Translations under genes and position numbers: made by a program | Shown: positions 8,420 to 20,018 of the stretch, one piece after another | Position numbering within the stretch: position 1 is the stretch's first letter | How the letters are laid out: every line of letters begins with the position of its first letter | The notes under the pieces: generated by a model | Told to the model about the DNA's origin: nothing | The model's database searches: none | The model's input: only the letters and a program-made list of their open reading frames with translations | Source of the DNA: Mesobacillus subterraneus | Lineage (GTDB): Bacteria > Bacillota > Bacilli > Bacillales > Cytobacillaceae | NCBI RefSeq assembly: GCF_020524355.2 | Contig: NZ_CP129019.1 | Span: 2,976,001 to 3,040,000, forward strand | Length of the DNA stretch: 64,000 nt | Reading direction: 5' to 3'

Positions 8420-8724
8420 CGTTTATTTCGTTTACGCGCATTAGATTTAGTAATTTTCGGCAGCCTTGTAGAAGGCTGCTTTTTTATCCATTTCAAAAAC
8501 TTCTGCAATTCAGGATGGGAACGAAGCAGTTCAATGGTGTTCAATCCCGATGCTAGCTCCTCATTCGTGAACAGAGCATGAATCTGTTTATGGCAAGGAA
8601 TGCACAGATTGGCTGTTGCCAAGAAAGTGCCTCCCATTTCTTTAGGAACCAAATGGTGAATGGTCACCTCCACCTCTTCCCTGCCGCATAACTCACATGT
8701 GCCAGATTGCTTTTTCTTCGCCAC
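8416..8724 (-). CDS. yisB: HNH-family protein YisB
   Basis: 102 residues. CELC near the N-terminus, VTIHHLVPKEMGG (HH of the HNH core) and NLCIPCHKQIHALF form a zinc-binding HNH fold with two CxxC pairs. B. subtilis has yisB at the same place beside gerPF. Enzymatic role is unproven; HNH proteins are usually nucleases. GTG 8724 is chosen because AGGAGGG sits seven bases before it, whereas the ATG further upstream lacks a site. It converges on gerPF with a four-base overlap and no separate terminator. Confidence 0.85.
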   Translation of the reverse strand: MAKKKQSGTCELCGREEVEVTIHHLVPKEMGGTFLATANLCIPCHKQIHALFTNEELASGLNTIELLRSHPELQKFLKWIKKQPSTRLPKITKSNARKRNKR

Positions 8725-8888
8725 GGTGATCCCTCCTGCCATTTGTCATTTGGTTCTGGTCCTCAAACTGGGATGCTATCATTCCCTTTATCAGATATAG
8801 CCTTCCTGTCGGACACTTTCCTCTTTCTTCGCCTTCCGTATGGCTGACACAGCCCTACAATCGAAAGTTCTACAATACAAACTAAAAA

Positions 8889-8920
8889 ACCGGCAGGATT
8901 ATTATTCACATCCCGCCGGT
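8889..8920 (-). terminator. Intrinsic terminator of addBA
   Basis: An 11-bp stem containing one G-U pair (ACCGGCGGGAT / ATCCTGCCGGT on the minus strand) is followed by TTTTTT, 20 bases past the addA stop. Confidence 0.85.
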
Positions 8921-8939
8921 TTTTAACATTTCTTTATAG

Positions 8940-11900
8940 TTAATCCAGTTCAAGCAGATGCCCGCCGTCGAAGAAATATAAGTATTTCTCCGCAACTGGC
9001 TGCTTCCACACCTGTTCAATTGCTTTGGCATACAAGCTGATCTGGATTCGATATCGTTCCTCCAGAATAGGCTTTGCCTGCTCGAACCCGCCTTTATAGC
9101 GGTCATGGATGCCATCCGTTTTAAAGTCCAGCAGGACGGTTCCTTTTTCATCCTGGAAAATACAGTCGACTACCCCCTGGATAAAGGTTGGTTCGTTTTC
9201 TCCCTGCCAATCAGGATAAACTTCCTTTGACGGCAATGACAGATAAAACGGTACCTCGCGGCTGACTTTTTCTGCCGATACCAGTCGCTTGCCGATGTCC
9301 GTTTCAAAAAAGGCAAGGATCCATTTTTTATCAATAGCATCACGCTGCTCAGGGAAAAGCAGCTCCTTCACTACCATCTCCTCCAGTTGCAGATCGAGAG
9401 TGGCTTCGGTCACTGGCTGGTTCAGATTAATATGCTGCATGACCATATGCATCGCGGTTCCGCGTTCTGCAGGTGTGAGTTTCTTTTCCTGCATGAATCT
9501 TGACCTGTTGAGGATTGGTTTTGAAAACCTTCTGACAATCTGTGTTCCGCTTTCTTCATCCCTTGTTTCGTGGTTGCGTTTCAGCTCGGTAACTGACTGC
9601 TTGGAGCGGTGGTTTGCTGCTTCCTTGAAATGATAATTCCATGAAAGCTGCCTGTTCACTGTCTCTGCCAATTCTGAGTCTCTGTTTACCGGCTTCCCTG
9701 CTGCAACAAGGTCCATCAAGCTTTCGTGCTCTTCGGATTGTTCATCAGAATATGAAGCGATTTCCTCTGCTTTAATGCTTTCAATTTTCCAGCGGGAAGG
9801 ATGGTTAATAATATCCTCACCCAGTGCCGGATGAAGGTTATCTCCACTTTCCCGGATATAGTCACAATCCCGGTGGCGCATCACCGCTGGACCGATCCAG
9901 TCGATGTAACCTGAAGCTGAAGCTCTTGAATATTCATCCAGCAGCCACTCAGGATAGCTTGCTTCGTCCTGCCACTTGCTGATCGTCTTTTCTGCATCCT
10001 TGACCGACCCAATCAAGTAGAGCTTCTCCTTTGCCCGTGTCAAGGCAACATATAATACTCGCATTTCCTCTGCCAGCATTTCCATCTTCTTCTTGCGCTT
10101 GAATGCCAACTGCGGCAAGGATGGGAAGGAAATCCTCTTCTCCGGATTGATATATTTAGCTGCAAAGCCAAACTCTTTATCGAGCATATAGAATTTTTTC
10201 AGATCCATCGTATTGAAATTCCGGGCAGGCCGGCAACGAAGACAACCGGGAACTCCAACCCCTTGCTGCTGTGGATTGTCATGATCCGGACCACATCTTC
10301 CTGCTCTCCAAGAGCTCTTGCAGCACCGAGATCATCCCCGCGTTCCCTTCATCCGCTCAATGAAGCGCAAAAAGCGGAACAGGCCGCGGAAGCTAGTGGC
10401 TTCATACTGTCTGGCGCGATCATAGAGCGCTCGCAGATTTGCCTGGCGCTGCTTGCCTCCTGGCATCCCGCCGGCAAAATCGAAGAAACGGGTTTCCCTG
10501 TACAATTGCGAGATTAAATCGGATACAGACCCCTGCCTTGCTGAGGTTCTCCATTTTTTCAAGCTTTCGAAAAAGCGACTTGTGTTCTCATGCAAGTGCT
10601 CATTTTCCGGCAATGGCCGTTCAAGACAGAAAGCAGTCAATGCCTCATAGAAGGAACCGCGTTTCTGGCTGACCCTGATGATGGCTAGCTCTTCTTCATC
10701 CAGCCCTACTATCGGGGATCTCAAGACAGCGGCAAGCGGGATATCCTGATAAGGATTGTCGATCACTTTCAACAGTGAAAGCATGATTGCTACTTCTGTT
10801 GCCTGGAAATATCCAGTCGACAAATTCGCATAAATCGGAATGCCCTGCTGCTTGAACTCCTCCATGATTTGAGGCGCCCATGTCATCGAGCGGAGGAGAA
10901 TGACGATATCACGGTAATTGACGGGCTTAGAAGTCTTTGTCTTCGGATTGTATACACCCCGTCGTTCCTCTACCATACCCTTAATATGCTTGGCCATCAG
11001 CCTTGCTTCGAGCTGAGATTGTTCAAGATCATCGGCGTCGAATTCACCTTCTGCCGTTTCATCCCCAGACTCTGTTTCTGCGGATTCAGCCTCGCTTTTA
11101 TCAATCAAGAGCAGCTCTACAGGGAACTCGTCATCCTCAGGATAAGGCGCTCCTATTTTCAGCTCGGCATTTTCATCGTAATCAATTTCGCCTACCTTGA
11201 TCCCCATGATTTGCTTGAATAAATAATTCGTACCGTCAAGAACCTCTTTGCGGCTCCGGAAGTTCTTGGCCAAGTCTATTTTCAACCCAGTTCCTTCTCC
11301 GCTGGATGTGAACCTGTTGTACTTTCCAAGAAACAGATTAGGCTCAGCAAGACGAAACTTGTAGATTGATTGCTTTACATCGCCAACCATGAACAGATTG
11401 CCTGCTTCTTCTCCTTCAGCAGTCACAAGCTGGAGGATTGCTTCCTGGACCATATTCGTGTCCTGGTATTCATCCACAAGGACTTCTTTGAATTTCTGGC
11501 GATAAGCAAGTGCTGCCTCTGAAGGTTCAGGTTGTCCTGGATGCGCCACTCCCTCCACATCCGTATTAACAGTCAGAATATCAAGTGTATAATGCTCCAA
11601 ATCAGAGAAATCGACGAGGCCACGCTCCTGCTTCACTTCTCCAAACCGGCGCGAGAATTCTTTTACAAGATCAATCAAGACAGCGATCAACGGCTTCATT
11701 TCCTGCATATCCTTCAGGAAGCTTTCAGGTCTGCGTGAGAATAATTCCCCTCTCAGATCCTGGACGATTTTCTTTGCCCTGTCCCTTAGCTTTGCTGCCT
11801 TGTCTACAAGATCCTTGTTGAAATCATCCCCTCGACAAGTTTTCGCCCTGCCGAAATTGGCGAGCTGGATCGCCTCATAAAGCTCTGCCCATGATCTGTC

Positions 11901-12728
11901 TTTTGCAGCAAGCAAAGTATCAATTACATGCAGGTCCTCTGTGAAATTAACCACCCTTGGAGCAGGTCCCCCTGGCATTTTGGCAATCTCCATCCCTTTT
12001 ACCAGAAGCTGTTTAGCTCCCTGAAGCTGCAGCTCAATATCCGCAATGAGGACCTTCATGAAGGGCAGATCTTCCATAGCTGAACTGCCTGCTGCGTCAT
12101 ACATTGAAACGATGGAATCAAGATAGGCATCAGGTGAAGGATTGGATCTGGCGAAATCAAACAGGTCAGCAATGATATCCTTCAACCCTTCATCGCTGCG
12201 GTCATTCGTGAACGCATCTACCAGGTTGAAAAAGTGCTGGTTGTCTGCCTTTCCGTATTCTTCCTCGAACAGTTCCTCCATCACTTCATCCCTAAGCAGC
12301 TGCCCTTCGGTTTGATCAGCAATCCTGAAACCAGGATCTACATCGATCAAGTAATAATACTTTCTGATTACATCAAGGCAGAAGGAGTGAAGGGTTGAAA
12401 TGGAAGCCCTGTTCAACAGGCTAAGCTGCTTTTTTAAATGTGTTGAAACCGGGTTGCTGTCGATCGCTTTTTCCAGCGCTTCCCCTATCCTGTGACGCAT
12501 TTCAGCCGCGGAGGCATTGGTGAATGTCACAACAAGCAATTCATCCACATCCATCGGATTGTTTTCTGATGTGATTTTCTTGATGATCCGCTCGACAAGA
12601 ACGGCAGTTTTTCCCGACCCTGCTGCCGCTGCGACAAGAATATCCTGCCCTGACGCCATGATTGCTTTCCATTGATCTTCCGTCCATGTTGCCCCTTCCG
12701 GCACTGGCGGTATATTCGTTTTAGCCAA
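8940..12728 (-). CDS. addA: ATP-dependent helicase-nuclease subunit AddA (frame interrupted by two compensating indels)
   Basis: Large subunit of the AddAB double-strand-break resection complex. Corrected length is about 1262 residues, normal for the family. Walker A ([10 protein letters not shown]) lies near residue 35, LVDEYQDTN is Walker B/motif II, and the C-terminal RecB-type nuclease carries the [11 protein letters not shown] and LLDFKTDG motifs. The sequence leaves frame after the FIERMKG segment through one extra G at 10345-10347, runs ~40 codons out of frame while still encoding [19 protein letters not shown] in the shifted frame, and returns through a missing C at 10223-10225. Start is TTG 12728, overlapping the addB stop and preceded by AGGAGG. 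Confidence 0.9.
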
Positions 12729-15700
12729 GATCCTCTTCCTCCTCTCCCATTGATGCAAGAATATCCAGTTTCCTGATTTCTTCTAATACATCATTTGTTC
12801 CAGGCAAGCTATCTTTTGCCTTCATAAGTTGATCCTGACGGAGTGATGCCAGCAAGTCTTCCTTTTTAATGACCGGAAGTTTCCTGAATTCATTTGATTC
12901 CACGGCTTGATCAAACTGGCAGACCGGCTTGAAAGAACAGAATGTACATGGAGCCCTGTCCTTGAGTTTATACGGCGCGACATCGACAGTTCCGCTTACA
13001 ATCCTGTTTCCTGTCTCTACATATTTGTGGCGGACGAATTGCCGCAAGTGATCAAAATCCTCCTTGCTGGCCACCTTCGAACTTTTCAGCAGGCTTCCGT
13101 CCTTTTTAAAACCTGCGGAAATAATCTGCGAGCTTCCTGTATCAAGCCCTTTGTCCATCATTCTGATGACATTTTCATCACCAAGCAGCAATCCATTCAT
13201 TTTGAAGCGTTTGAGGATTTCCTCTTCGATTTCATCCAGAGTCAGCATTTTCGATGCGTTGACAATAGGGTTATGGACATGGAAATAAAGGACTCCCGCT
13301 GGGTCAGCAGGCTTGCCGACCAACAACGGGGAATGAGTAATGATAATGTCCAGGTAGGTGAGCATTTGAGGGCCACACCATAATATACTTCCGTCAAGTT
13401 AACATCCTTCACGCTGGATTTATAATCGACAACCCTAAGGTACATCCCCTTTTCGTCCTCTGCTTTATCTACGCGGTCAATCCGGCCCATCAGTTCCATC
13501 CTGGTGCCATTTTTGAGCGAAAAGGCTAGCGGAGGAAGTTTTGCCTGGCGGCCGAACCCTAGCTCCCAGGCCTATTGGTGAAAATCCGCTGACCTTGGCA
13601 TGATCACTTAAAACAAGTGACGCCCGGCTGATGATATTCTGCAGCTTCTGCCTGATATAATGATGTCTGTTCGAACTCATCAAGATCTCATTTTGCAATT
13701 TAGGAGCAAGCTTTTGGACTGCATCCCTTGCCAGTCCTTCAGCCTGCGCTCTTGTAAGCTGGGCCCAGCTGAGATTCTGCTCCATTACGGTCTCGGCAAT
13801 TTCCTTCAGTGCAGCATGGAACAGATCGCCAATATCCGGAGCCTCAAGACGGAAAATCTGGCGGTCGCGCAGCTTCAAACCGTGCTGGACATAATGAGAG
13901 AATGGGCAGCTGTTGAAGAGCTCCATCCTTGAGACACTCGCCTGGATTTCATCACCATAAAGCTCCTTCGTGACTGTTTCGGACAACTGCTTCGTCTTGT
14001 TTTCGTAAAATAGGCTTGAAAGAACCTTGCTTGCTGTATCAGCCCATTGATGATTCTTTAGATAATAATCGTACACATCCCACCAAAAATCATAGACAGG
14101 ATAGTTGCGCTTCTTCAACTGAAGCTGTGAAGTCAGATAAGATAAGGCGACATTTTCACCAGCAGCGTACTCTAATTGTTCCTCTTCCGGCAATTCGGAT
14201 GGATCAGGCAGATAGAAATGCGTTTGATGTTCCGGGAAGAGCTCAGAGATCCGCTTGATGAATGAAGATGGCATCAAAGCTTTCCCTTCTTCATTGGCGA
14301 TTGGATAACTGATATATAATTGTTCTGACGGTGTCACAAATGCTTTATAAGCAATGAAGTTTTCGTCCAGAAGTTTCGTACGGCTGTTTGGGGCAAGCTT
14401 CATTCCTTTTGACTGCAGAAGCTCCCTGTCATCATCCGCAAAAATCCCTTCCTCTGTCATCTTCGCTGGAAGGACACCTTCATTGACGCCGATGACAAAT
14501 GCGACCTTCACATCGGCAAGCCTTGTCTTTTCAAGGTCGGCAACCAATATCTGGTCAATTGCCGGTGGAATGAGAGAGAACCTTAAAGACTCAAAGCCAG
14601 CATCAAGAATCGTCACGAACTTTTTTGGCGGAACTTTTGCGTCACCAAGCATCTCGACGAACTGATCAAGAAGGTTGATCACTGCATTCCAGGCTTGCTC
14701 ATGCTCCCTCGCCTCTACCAGTCTGCCTTCCTGTTCGGCACCCATTCGCCATGCCTCGAGCTTAGCTGGGATATCAAGCTCTTCCATGAATAGATAGACT
14801 GCTTCCGAAAGTTTTCTTCCCGTGTCAGCCCTCTTCAGGCGGCGAGCCATCCGCAGCAGCGGAGAAGTAATCAACAGACGCAGATCATTCAGTTCTTGTT
14901 CTGTCTGTTTTTCTGCATCCGTCTGGGCCAATCCGTCATACTCCAGACCACGGATCCTACGGTATTTCCATCGTTCCTTTTTCGTCCATTTATCCCCCTG
15001 GATGCCATATGCGAGTACATAGTTTTCCAGCACATCCATTTGTTCGCGCATCTTGTTCAGATTCACTCCGACCGGGAATAGTAAATCCGTTTTGACAGCA
15101 CGAAAAATTGGCTCATACCTCCAGTTCCCCAACACTGTTTCAAGACTGGAACGGACCAGCTCAATCAATGGATGATGAAGCATATTCCGTTTCTGGTCGA
15201 TAAAGTAAGGAAGTCCATGGTCATCAAAAATCGTTTCAAGCACTTCGCGGTATTCGCTGCCTCTCATCAAAACCGCCATATCACGGTAGCGGTACCCATA
15301 ATCCCTGGCAAGTCCAAGAATCTTGCGCGCAACACCTTCAAGTTCCGCCCTTCTGTTGGCAGCCTGGGCGATATGGATCGCTGACTCACCGTTGTATTTG
15401 ACCGCCGACCTTGTATCGAACTCTCTTTCCAGATGCTTCAGGGATTCATCCTGCCAGCGTTTCTGCTCTGTCAGCAAGACGTCTTCTTCCAGTTCATAGC
15501 CTTTTGTCTTAATCATGTCATACAAGGTTGAGCAGGTTTCTCCAGTTATCCTGAATAAATGCAGTTCGTCAGGCTGAGCATCTTTGAAACCCTGATCGAC
15601 GGGCAGCGCAATCGTCACCCTTTTACAACTGCCGATCAACTGGTCGATGATCATCAATTCAAGGGGAGTGAAACTGTAAAAATCATCAATGTATACTTCT

Positions 15701-16296
15701 GCATTTTTCAAATATTGCGAGGCAGGAATCTTCTCTGCCAGCAATTTAAAATAATCCTCTGAATCGATATATTTGCCGAATAATTCATCTTCGAATTGAC
15801 GATAGACTAACTCAAGATCATGGATTTTGTCCTTCAGCGCTTTATTGCCCGCAGAGCTTTCCTCCATTTTTCCAGCGAGCTCGTCCGGGTTTATCGCATA
15901 TCGTTTGAACTCAATCAGCATCTGCTCCATCTGCTGGACAAAACCATTCTTATCCGCAGCCTTTTGGAAGATTTTCAAGTCATCTTTTTTATCCTCAATA
16001 ATTTTACGAATCATCATGCTGATCCCGACACTGTCCAAATGCTGGCGAGTAAATCCGCCTGTTTCCTGCAGGATTCTCCATGCAAGGCGCGGAAAGCTGA
16101 ATACCTGCGCCCTGATCATTCCCCCAAGCTCAGGGTCAGTGGACAATCTGTATTCGGAAAGGAATGACATTTGTTCAGGAACAAGATAAACGACCGGATC
16201 CCCCTGCGGGTCGGTAATGAGCCTGTCCTTGATTTCATTTATGATCATCTCGGTCTTGCCGCTTCCAGAGCGCCCGAGCAATAAACGTACAGACAT
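12721..16296 (-). CDS. addB: ATP-dependent nuclease subunit AddB (frame interrupted by two compensating indels)
   Basis: Partner of AddA. Corrected length about 1191 residues. Walker [14 protein letters not shown] is at residues 5-17. The iron-sulfur cysteines of AddB are present: one in [13 protein letters not shown] and three in [15 protein letters not shown] nuclease segment [15 protein letters not shown] links them. Frame is lost by one extra G at 13565-13567 (after SPIGL) and regained by a missing C at 13368 (VAL then MLTYLDIII). It precedes and overlaps addA. The long leader contains a terminator-like hairpin (16352-16379). Confidence 0.9.
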
Positions 16297-16351
16297 CTAA
16301 CTTCCCCCTTCTCTCTTAAAATATCTATCTCTGTATCCCATTTATAATTGA

Positions 16352-16379
16352 AAAAGGCGCTTTATTTCCTGCGCCTTTT
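16352..16379. terminator. Terminator-like hairpin between addB and the MFS gene
   Basis: AAAAGGCGC (16352-16360) and GCGCCTTTT (16371-16379) form a 9-bp stem with a 10-base loop. T-runs flank it on both strands. The flanking genes diverge, so it lies in a 5' region rather than after a gene. A TATAAT (minus strand, 16410-16415) upstream would place it within the addB leader. Confidence 0.5.
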
Positions 16380-16520
16380 CATACCAAACGATTGTTCTAT
16401 ATACCTTTCATTATACCTTTTTTGGAGGCAATTTTGGAAGCAGGAAGCCCGTTAATTTTTCCCAAAACAACCTGCAAAATCCGTTCTGGCTGCATATGGT
16501 AGTGATGGCAGGTGATATCC

Positions 16521-17676
16521 ATGAAATCCATGTCCTTTTTTCACAAGGCTTCCATCCTTCTGACACTCTGCGCCATCATGGTCGCAAGCAATATCTACAC
16601 ATTGATTCCAATCTATTCCGATCTTGCGGAAGACCTATTAATCGCCGAATCTCACGTTGTTCTCGCTGGGGGGGCTTTTTACCTTTTTCTATGCCTGCGG
16701 ACTGCTGTCATTCGGACCTGTATCCGATTTTACAGGCCGGAGGAAAATCCTCGTGTTCGGACTTTTGGCTTCCGCACTGACAACATTGGCCGTCGGCTTT
16801 TCTGCCGGATCTCTCAGTTTGTGGATTGCCCGTTCCCTGCAGGGGATCACTCTTGCCACTTTCGCTTCAGTTGCTTTCGCCTACTCTTATGATGTCTTTA
16901 ATTTTCGGCAGAGGACGATCCTTGTTGTATTGATTAATACTGGATTTTTAATCGCCGGCATCTTTGGGCAGGTTGCCAGTGACTTTCTTGCCGAGGTTTC
17001 ATCCTGGAACAGCGTCTTCTTTTTCTTTTCAGCTGTCTATTTTATTCTGTTTGCTGCTGCTTTTTTCCTGCTGAATGAATCACCACCACAGATGGTAGAA
17101 AGCAAGCCTTTATGGAGTCTCTTTTTTCAATTGTTAAAAGATTCTCGGTTGATGAAATGCTATAGTATTTCATTCTCACTTTTGTTTGCAATTATCGCAT
17201 TCTATGATGCAATTGGCCGCTATTTTAACGGTCCTGAATCAGACTTGCTGATAATCCGTCTTGTCGGATTGTTAGGTGCTTCTCTCTCCCTTTTCACAGG
17301 TAAACTGATCGATCGATGGGGCGAGCTGCGAACAATGATGTTCGGTTTGGCCATCGGGTCAACTAGCGCGTTCCTGCTACTTTTCTTCCAAAGCACCGCA
17401 GCCTTAATATTCTTCTCTATCTTTTTTGTTTCATCGATTTCACTCACCATCCCGACAGTCATTACCCTGATTGGCGGCTACGGCAGCAGCCAGCGTGCCA
17501 AAGCATTGTCGCTGTATTCATTCATCCTGCTGACAGGCGCAAGTCTCGCACCGCCGGTCGCAGCCCTGTTGCCATTCAGCGGAGTGATGCTTTTACTGTC
17601 TTCACTTTTCGCATTTAATATCTTAATCTGCCTATTGCTTCAAAAAAAGGCATTCCAGTCAGCAAACGCTGGCTGA
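16521..17676 (+). CDS. MFS transporter (frame interrupted by one extra G)
   Basis: About 385 residues with roughly twelve hydrophobic segments. The N-terminal part (MKSMSFFHKASILLTLC) runs in one frame to ESHVVLAGG, and the rest (LFTFFYACGLLSFGPVSDFTGRRK) in the next. The G7 run at 16668-16674 should be G6. The GPVSDFTGRRKIL segment is the MFS loop 2-3 signature (motif A). Likely a proton-driven efflux or metabolite carrier; the substrate cannot be inferred. AGGTG precedes ATG 16521. It is transcribed divergently from addBA and is not part of that unit. Confidence 0.8.
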
Positions 17677-17687
17677 AATGCCTTTTT
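17648..17687 (+). terminator. Intrinsic terminator overlapping the MFS stop codon
   Basis: AGGCATT (17648-17654) pairs with AATGCCT (17677-17683), with an inner CAGC/GCTG stem and a following TTTT. The stem contains the last codons of the gene. Confidence 0.8.
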
Positions 17688-17710
17688 AATTGTTTCAGGC
17701 TGCAGATTGA

Positions 17711-17870
17711 ATCCCTGACAAGTAAACTTGGTCCTGAACTTCGGATTTACTCCTATCAATCTTGATATATTCCTGAATCATGGTCACTTATTCCTTAAAA
17801 TCTTAATATATTCCTGACTCTTCGCTGCTTATTCCTTAAAATCCCGATATATTCCTAAATCCCATTTTTT
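17711..17870. repeat. Intergenic repeat tract, ~20.5-bp period (ATTCCT phrase)
   Basis: ATTCCT or a close variant recurs at about 17730, 17749, 17769, 17790, 17810, 17831 and 17851, i.e. spacings of 20, 20, 21, 20, 21 and 20 bases. A 41-bp higher-order repeat is visible (CTTATTCCTTAAAATC at 17787 and 17828). The tract fills the gap between two convergent genes and has no coding potential. Confidence 0.8.
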
Positions 17871-17873
17871 AAC

Positions 17874-19388
17874 TTACCGGTCGCTGATCTCACCTGACAT
17901 TTCCTTCAACAGTTTCTTATCTATTTTCCCGACATGTGTTTTCGGCATCTGACTAATAAAGTAAATGTTTTTAGGGACTTTATAGCTGCCCAGTTTTTGC
18001 CTGCAGTATTGCTTGACTTCACCTTCAGACAAAGCTGCTCCTTCATCAACGACAATATAGGCCGTTACTACTTCACCCCATTTATCGTCTGCTACCCCGA
18101 CAACAGCCGCCTCCTGGATGGATGGGTGCGAGCAGAGCCAGTGTTCGATTTCGAGCGGAAATACATTTTCCCCTCCGGTGATGATCATCTCTTTTTTCCT
18201 GCCGACAATGTAGTAGTATCCATCTCTATCTCTTTTCGCCAGGTCACCTGTATAGAGCCAGCCGTCCTTCAAGGTGCTATCGGTCGCGTTCTTATTTTTC
18301 CAGTAATAAGAAAAAGCATGATTCCCCTGAATGGCAAGTTCACCAACTTCATCTGCACCTGTCTCGTTTCTGTCTTCATCCAGGATCCTGACATTGTGAA
18401 ATAGCATCGGTTTTCCGACTGAGCCTCTTTTTACATTTGTCTCTGCAGGGTCAATGTAAAAATTATTCGGGCCTGCTTCCGTCAATCCATATCCTTCCTT
18501 GAAAGGGATACCCTTCTGTTTGTATGCTTCATATATTTCGAGCGGACACGGCGCTCCTCCAGATAAAAATAATTTCATATCCTGAAATTCCGAACCATGG
18601 AACTGCTCAGATTTCACAAGCATATGATGCATCGTCGGCACAAAAAGGACAATTGTGCATTTATACCTTATTAAATTCCCGATCGCTTTTTCCGGGCTAA
18701 AATCGTTTGCCAGCACGATTTTACCTCCTGCCATCAGGATAGGAATTGAAAGAGCGTTCAAACCGCCGGTATGGAATAAAGGTAAATACGTCACCGTCTT
18801 GTCCTCATTCGTCAGATTCCAGCTGGCGATGGTGGAAATACTGTTCCAGATGATTGCCCGATGCGATAGAACCGCTCCTTTTGGCTTGCCAGTGGTTCCG
18901 CCTGTATAAATCATCGCCAGAGGGTCTTCCTCATCCACTTTAGGATTTTCAGCATCAAGTTTACCAACCTTCACCTCAAACAGCTGGTCGTAGCGTGAGC
19001 CATTGATTTGGATGCAACGATCTTCGTGTTCCCAAATCAACGTCACTTCTTTTGTAAAATTCGAATGGAATCCCAGCAGCCTGGGCTCACAGTCTTTTAT
19101 GATATATGCCAGCTCATCGAGGGATAGCCGCCAGTTCAGCGGCACAAAAATTGCGCCAATTTTCCCGCAGGAGAACAGCAAATCAAAGTAACTGATTCCG
19201 TTCGGCGCAAGCAGCGCAACCCTGTCGCCTTTTTTGACACCCTTTTCACCAAGCCACACCGCAATTGCTTTCGCCCGATCATTGACTTCCCTGTATGACC
19301 ATTCCTGACCCGTCTCTGCATCAGCAATCGCAGTTGCATCTGGTGTCAATCCCGCTCTAGATTCAAGCCAGTCGAGCTCCCACCTCAC
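17874..19388 (-). CDS. AMP-forming acyl-CoA ligase
   Basis: 504 residues. The phosphate loop reads [14 protein letters not shown] (residues ~163-176), with G replacing the more common S. YGLTEAG, GWLYTGD and the PKTHVGKIDKK lysine segment complete the fold. It likely activates a carboxylic acid to its CoA thioester; because it lies next to the SDR/hydrolase/KAS III/ABC cluster it may supply that pathway, but a gap, a repeat tract and its own terminators separate them. Start is GTG 19388, eight bases after AAGGAGAG. Fatty, aryl and short-chain substrates all remain possible. Confidence 0.88.
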   Translation of the reverse strand: MRWELDWLESRAGLTPDATAIADAETGQEWSYREVNDRAKAIAVWLGEKGVKKGDRVALLAPNGISYFDLLFSCGKIGAIFVPLNWRLSLDELAYIIKDCEPRLLGFHSNFTKEVTLIWEHEDRCIQINGSRYDQLFEVKVGKLDAENPKVDEEDPLAMIYTGGTTGKPKGAVLSHRAIIWNSISTIASWNLTNEDKTVTYLPLFHTGGLNALSIPILMAGGKIVLANDFSPEKAIGNLIRYKCTIVLFVPTMHHMLVKSEQFHGSEFQDMKLFLSGGAPCPLEIYEAYKQKGIPFKEGYGLTEAGPNNFYIDPAETNVKRGSVGKPMLFHNVRILDEDRNETGADEVGELAIQGNHAFSYYWKNKNATDSTLKDGWLYTGDLAKRDRDGYYYIVGRKKEMIITGGENVFPLEIEHWLCSHPSIQEAAVVGVADDKWGEVVTAYIVVDEGAALSEGEVKQYCRQKLGSYKVPKNIYFISQMPKTHVGKIDKKLLKEMSGEISDR

Positions 19389-19540
19389 CGCAATCTCTCC
19401 TTCACTCGTCTTGATGGATTCATTTTAGGCGAAGGGAGTTACAGGATAGTTACAGACCAAAAGCGAGATTGCCTTGGACAGCACTGTTGCTGGATTAGGC
19501 AAACTACTTATAGTTTTCTCATACTAAAAACACAGCAAAA

Positions 19541-19564
19541 ACACCACAGCATCAGCTATGGTGT
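19541..19564 (-). terminator. Intrinsic terminator of the gene at 19572
   Basis: A 10-bp stem with one G-U pair (ACACCATAGC / GCTGTGGTGT on the minus strand), a 4-base loop and TTTTT, eight bases past the stop codon. Confidence 0.85.
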
Positions 19565-19571
19565 CAATAGT

Positions 19572-19907
19572 TTATATACCGGTTAACTCGTCTTCTGAAA
19601 ATATCCCCATGCTTTTTACGTGATTCCTCGCTTCGGCATCACCCAGTTTGTAGACCATTGCGTAAATTTCCTTCATCGCAAAGTCATATTCAGCATGTTC
19701 ACGGTCTGGCTCTGTAAAAGGGCGAAAGTTGGAGTTGGCTAAGGTTGCCAAGTCCGCTTTATAGTTTTCCATAAGATACTCCCGCAAATCCTTAATTTCC
19801 TCACCTGTTGCAATCAGCGTGAATAAATGGACCTCCGGCTCAGCAGGCGTGTCCAGCACTTCGCCGCTTTCTATATTAAAGTAGTACTTCTGCTTTGTTT
19901 CTTCCAT
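19572..19907 (-). CDS. Conserved hypothetical protein, 111 residues
   Basis: I do not recognise a named family. The protein begins MEETKQKYYFNIESGEVL, is acidic and soluble with mixed helix/strand propensity, and has no signal peptide or cysteine motif. A conserved-looking core EHAEYDFAMKEIYAMVYKLGD sits near residues 70-90. ATG 19907 follows GAGGTG with six-base spacing; the GTG nine bases upstream overlaps that site and is unlikely. It has its own terminator and appears monocistronic. Confidence 0.7.
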   Translation of the reverse strand: MEETKQKYYFNIESGEVLDTPAEPEVHLFTLIATGEEIKDLREYLMENYKADLATLANSNFRPFTEPDREHAEYDFAMKEIYAMVYKLGDAEARNHVKSMGIFSEDELTGI

Positions 19908-20018
19908 GTACAGCACCTCATCCTTTTTTTATACCATTTACCACTTTTGAAGGGGAGTTAACCCTAAAGTGAGATTCGGCGGAATCAAAATTGAGGTGGG
20001 CAATGGATTAGCTGGTAA

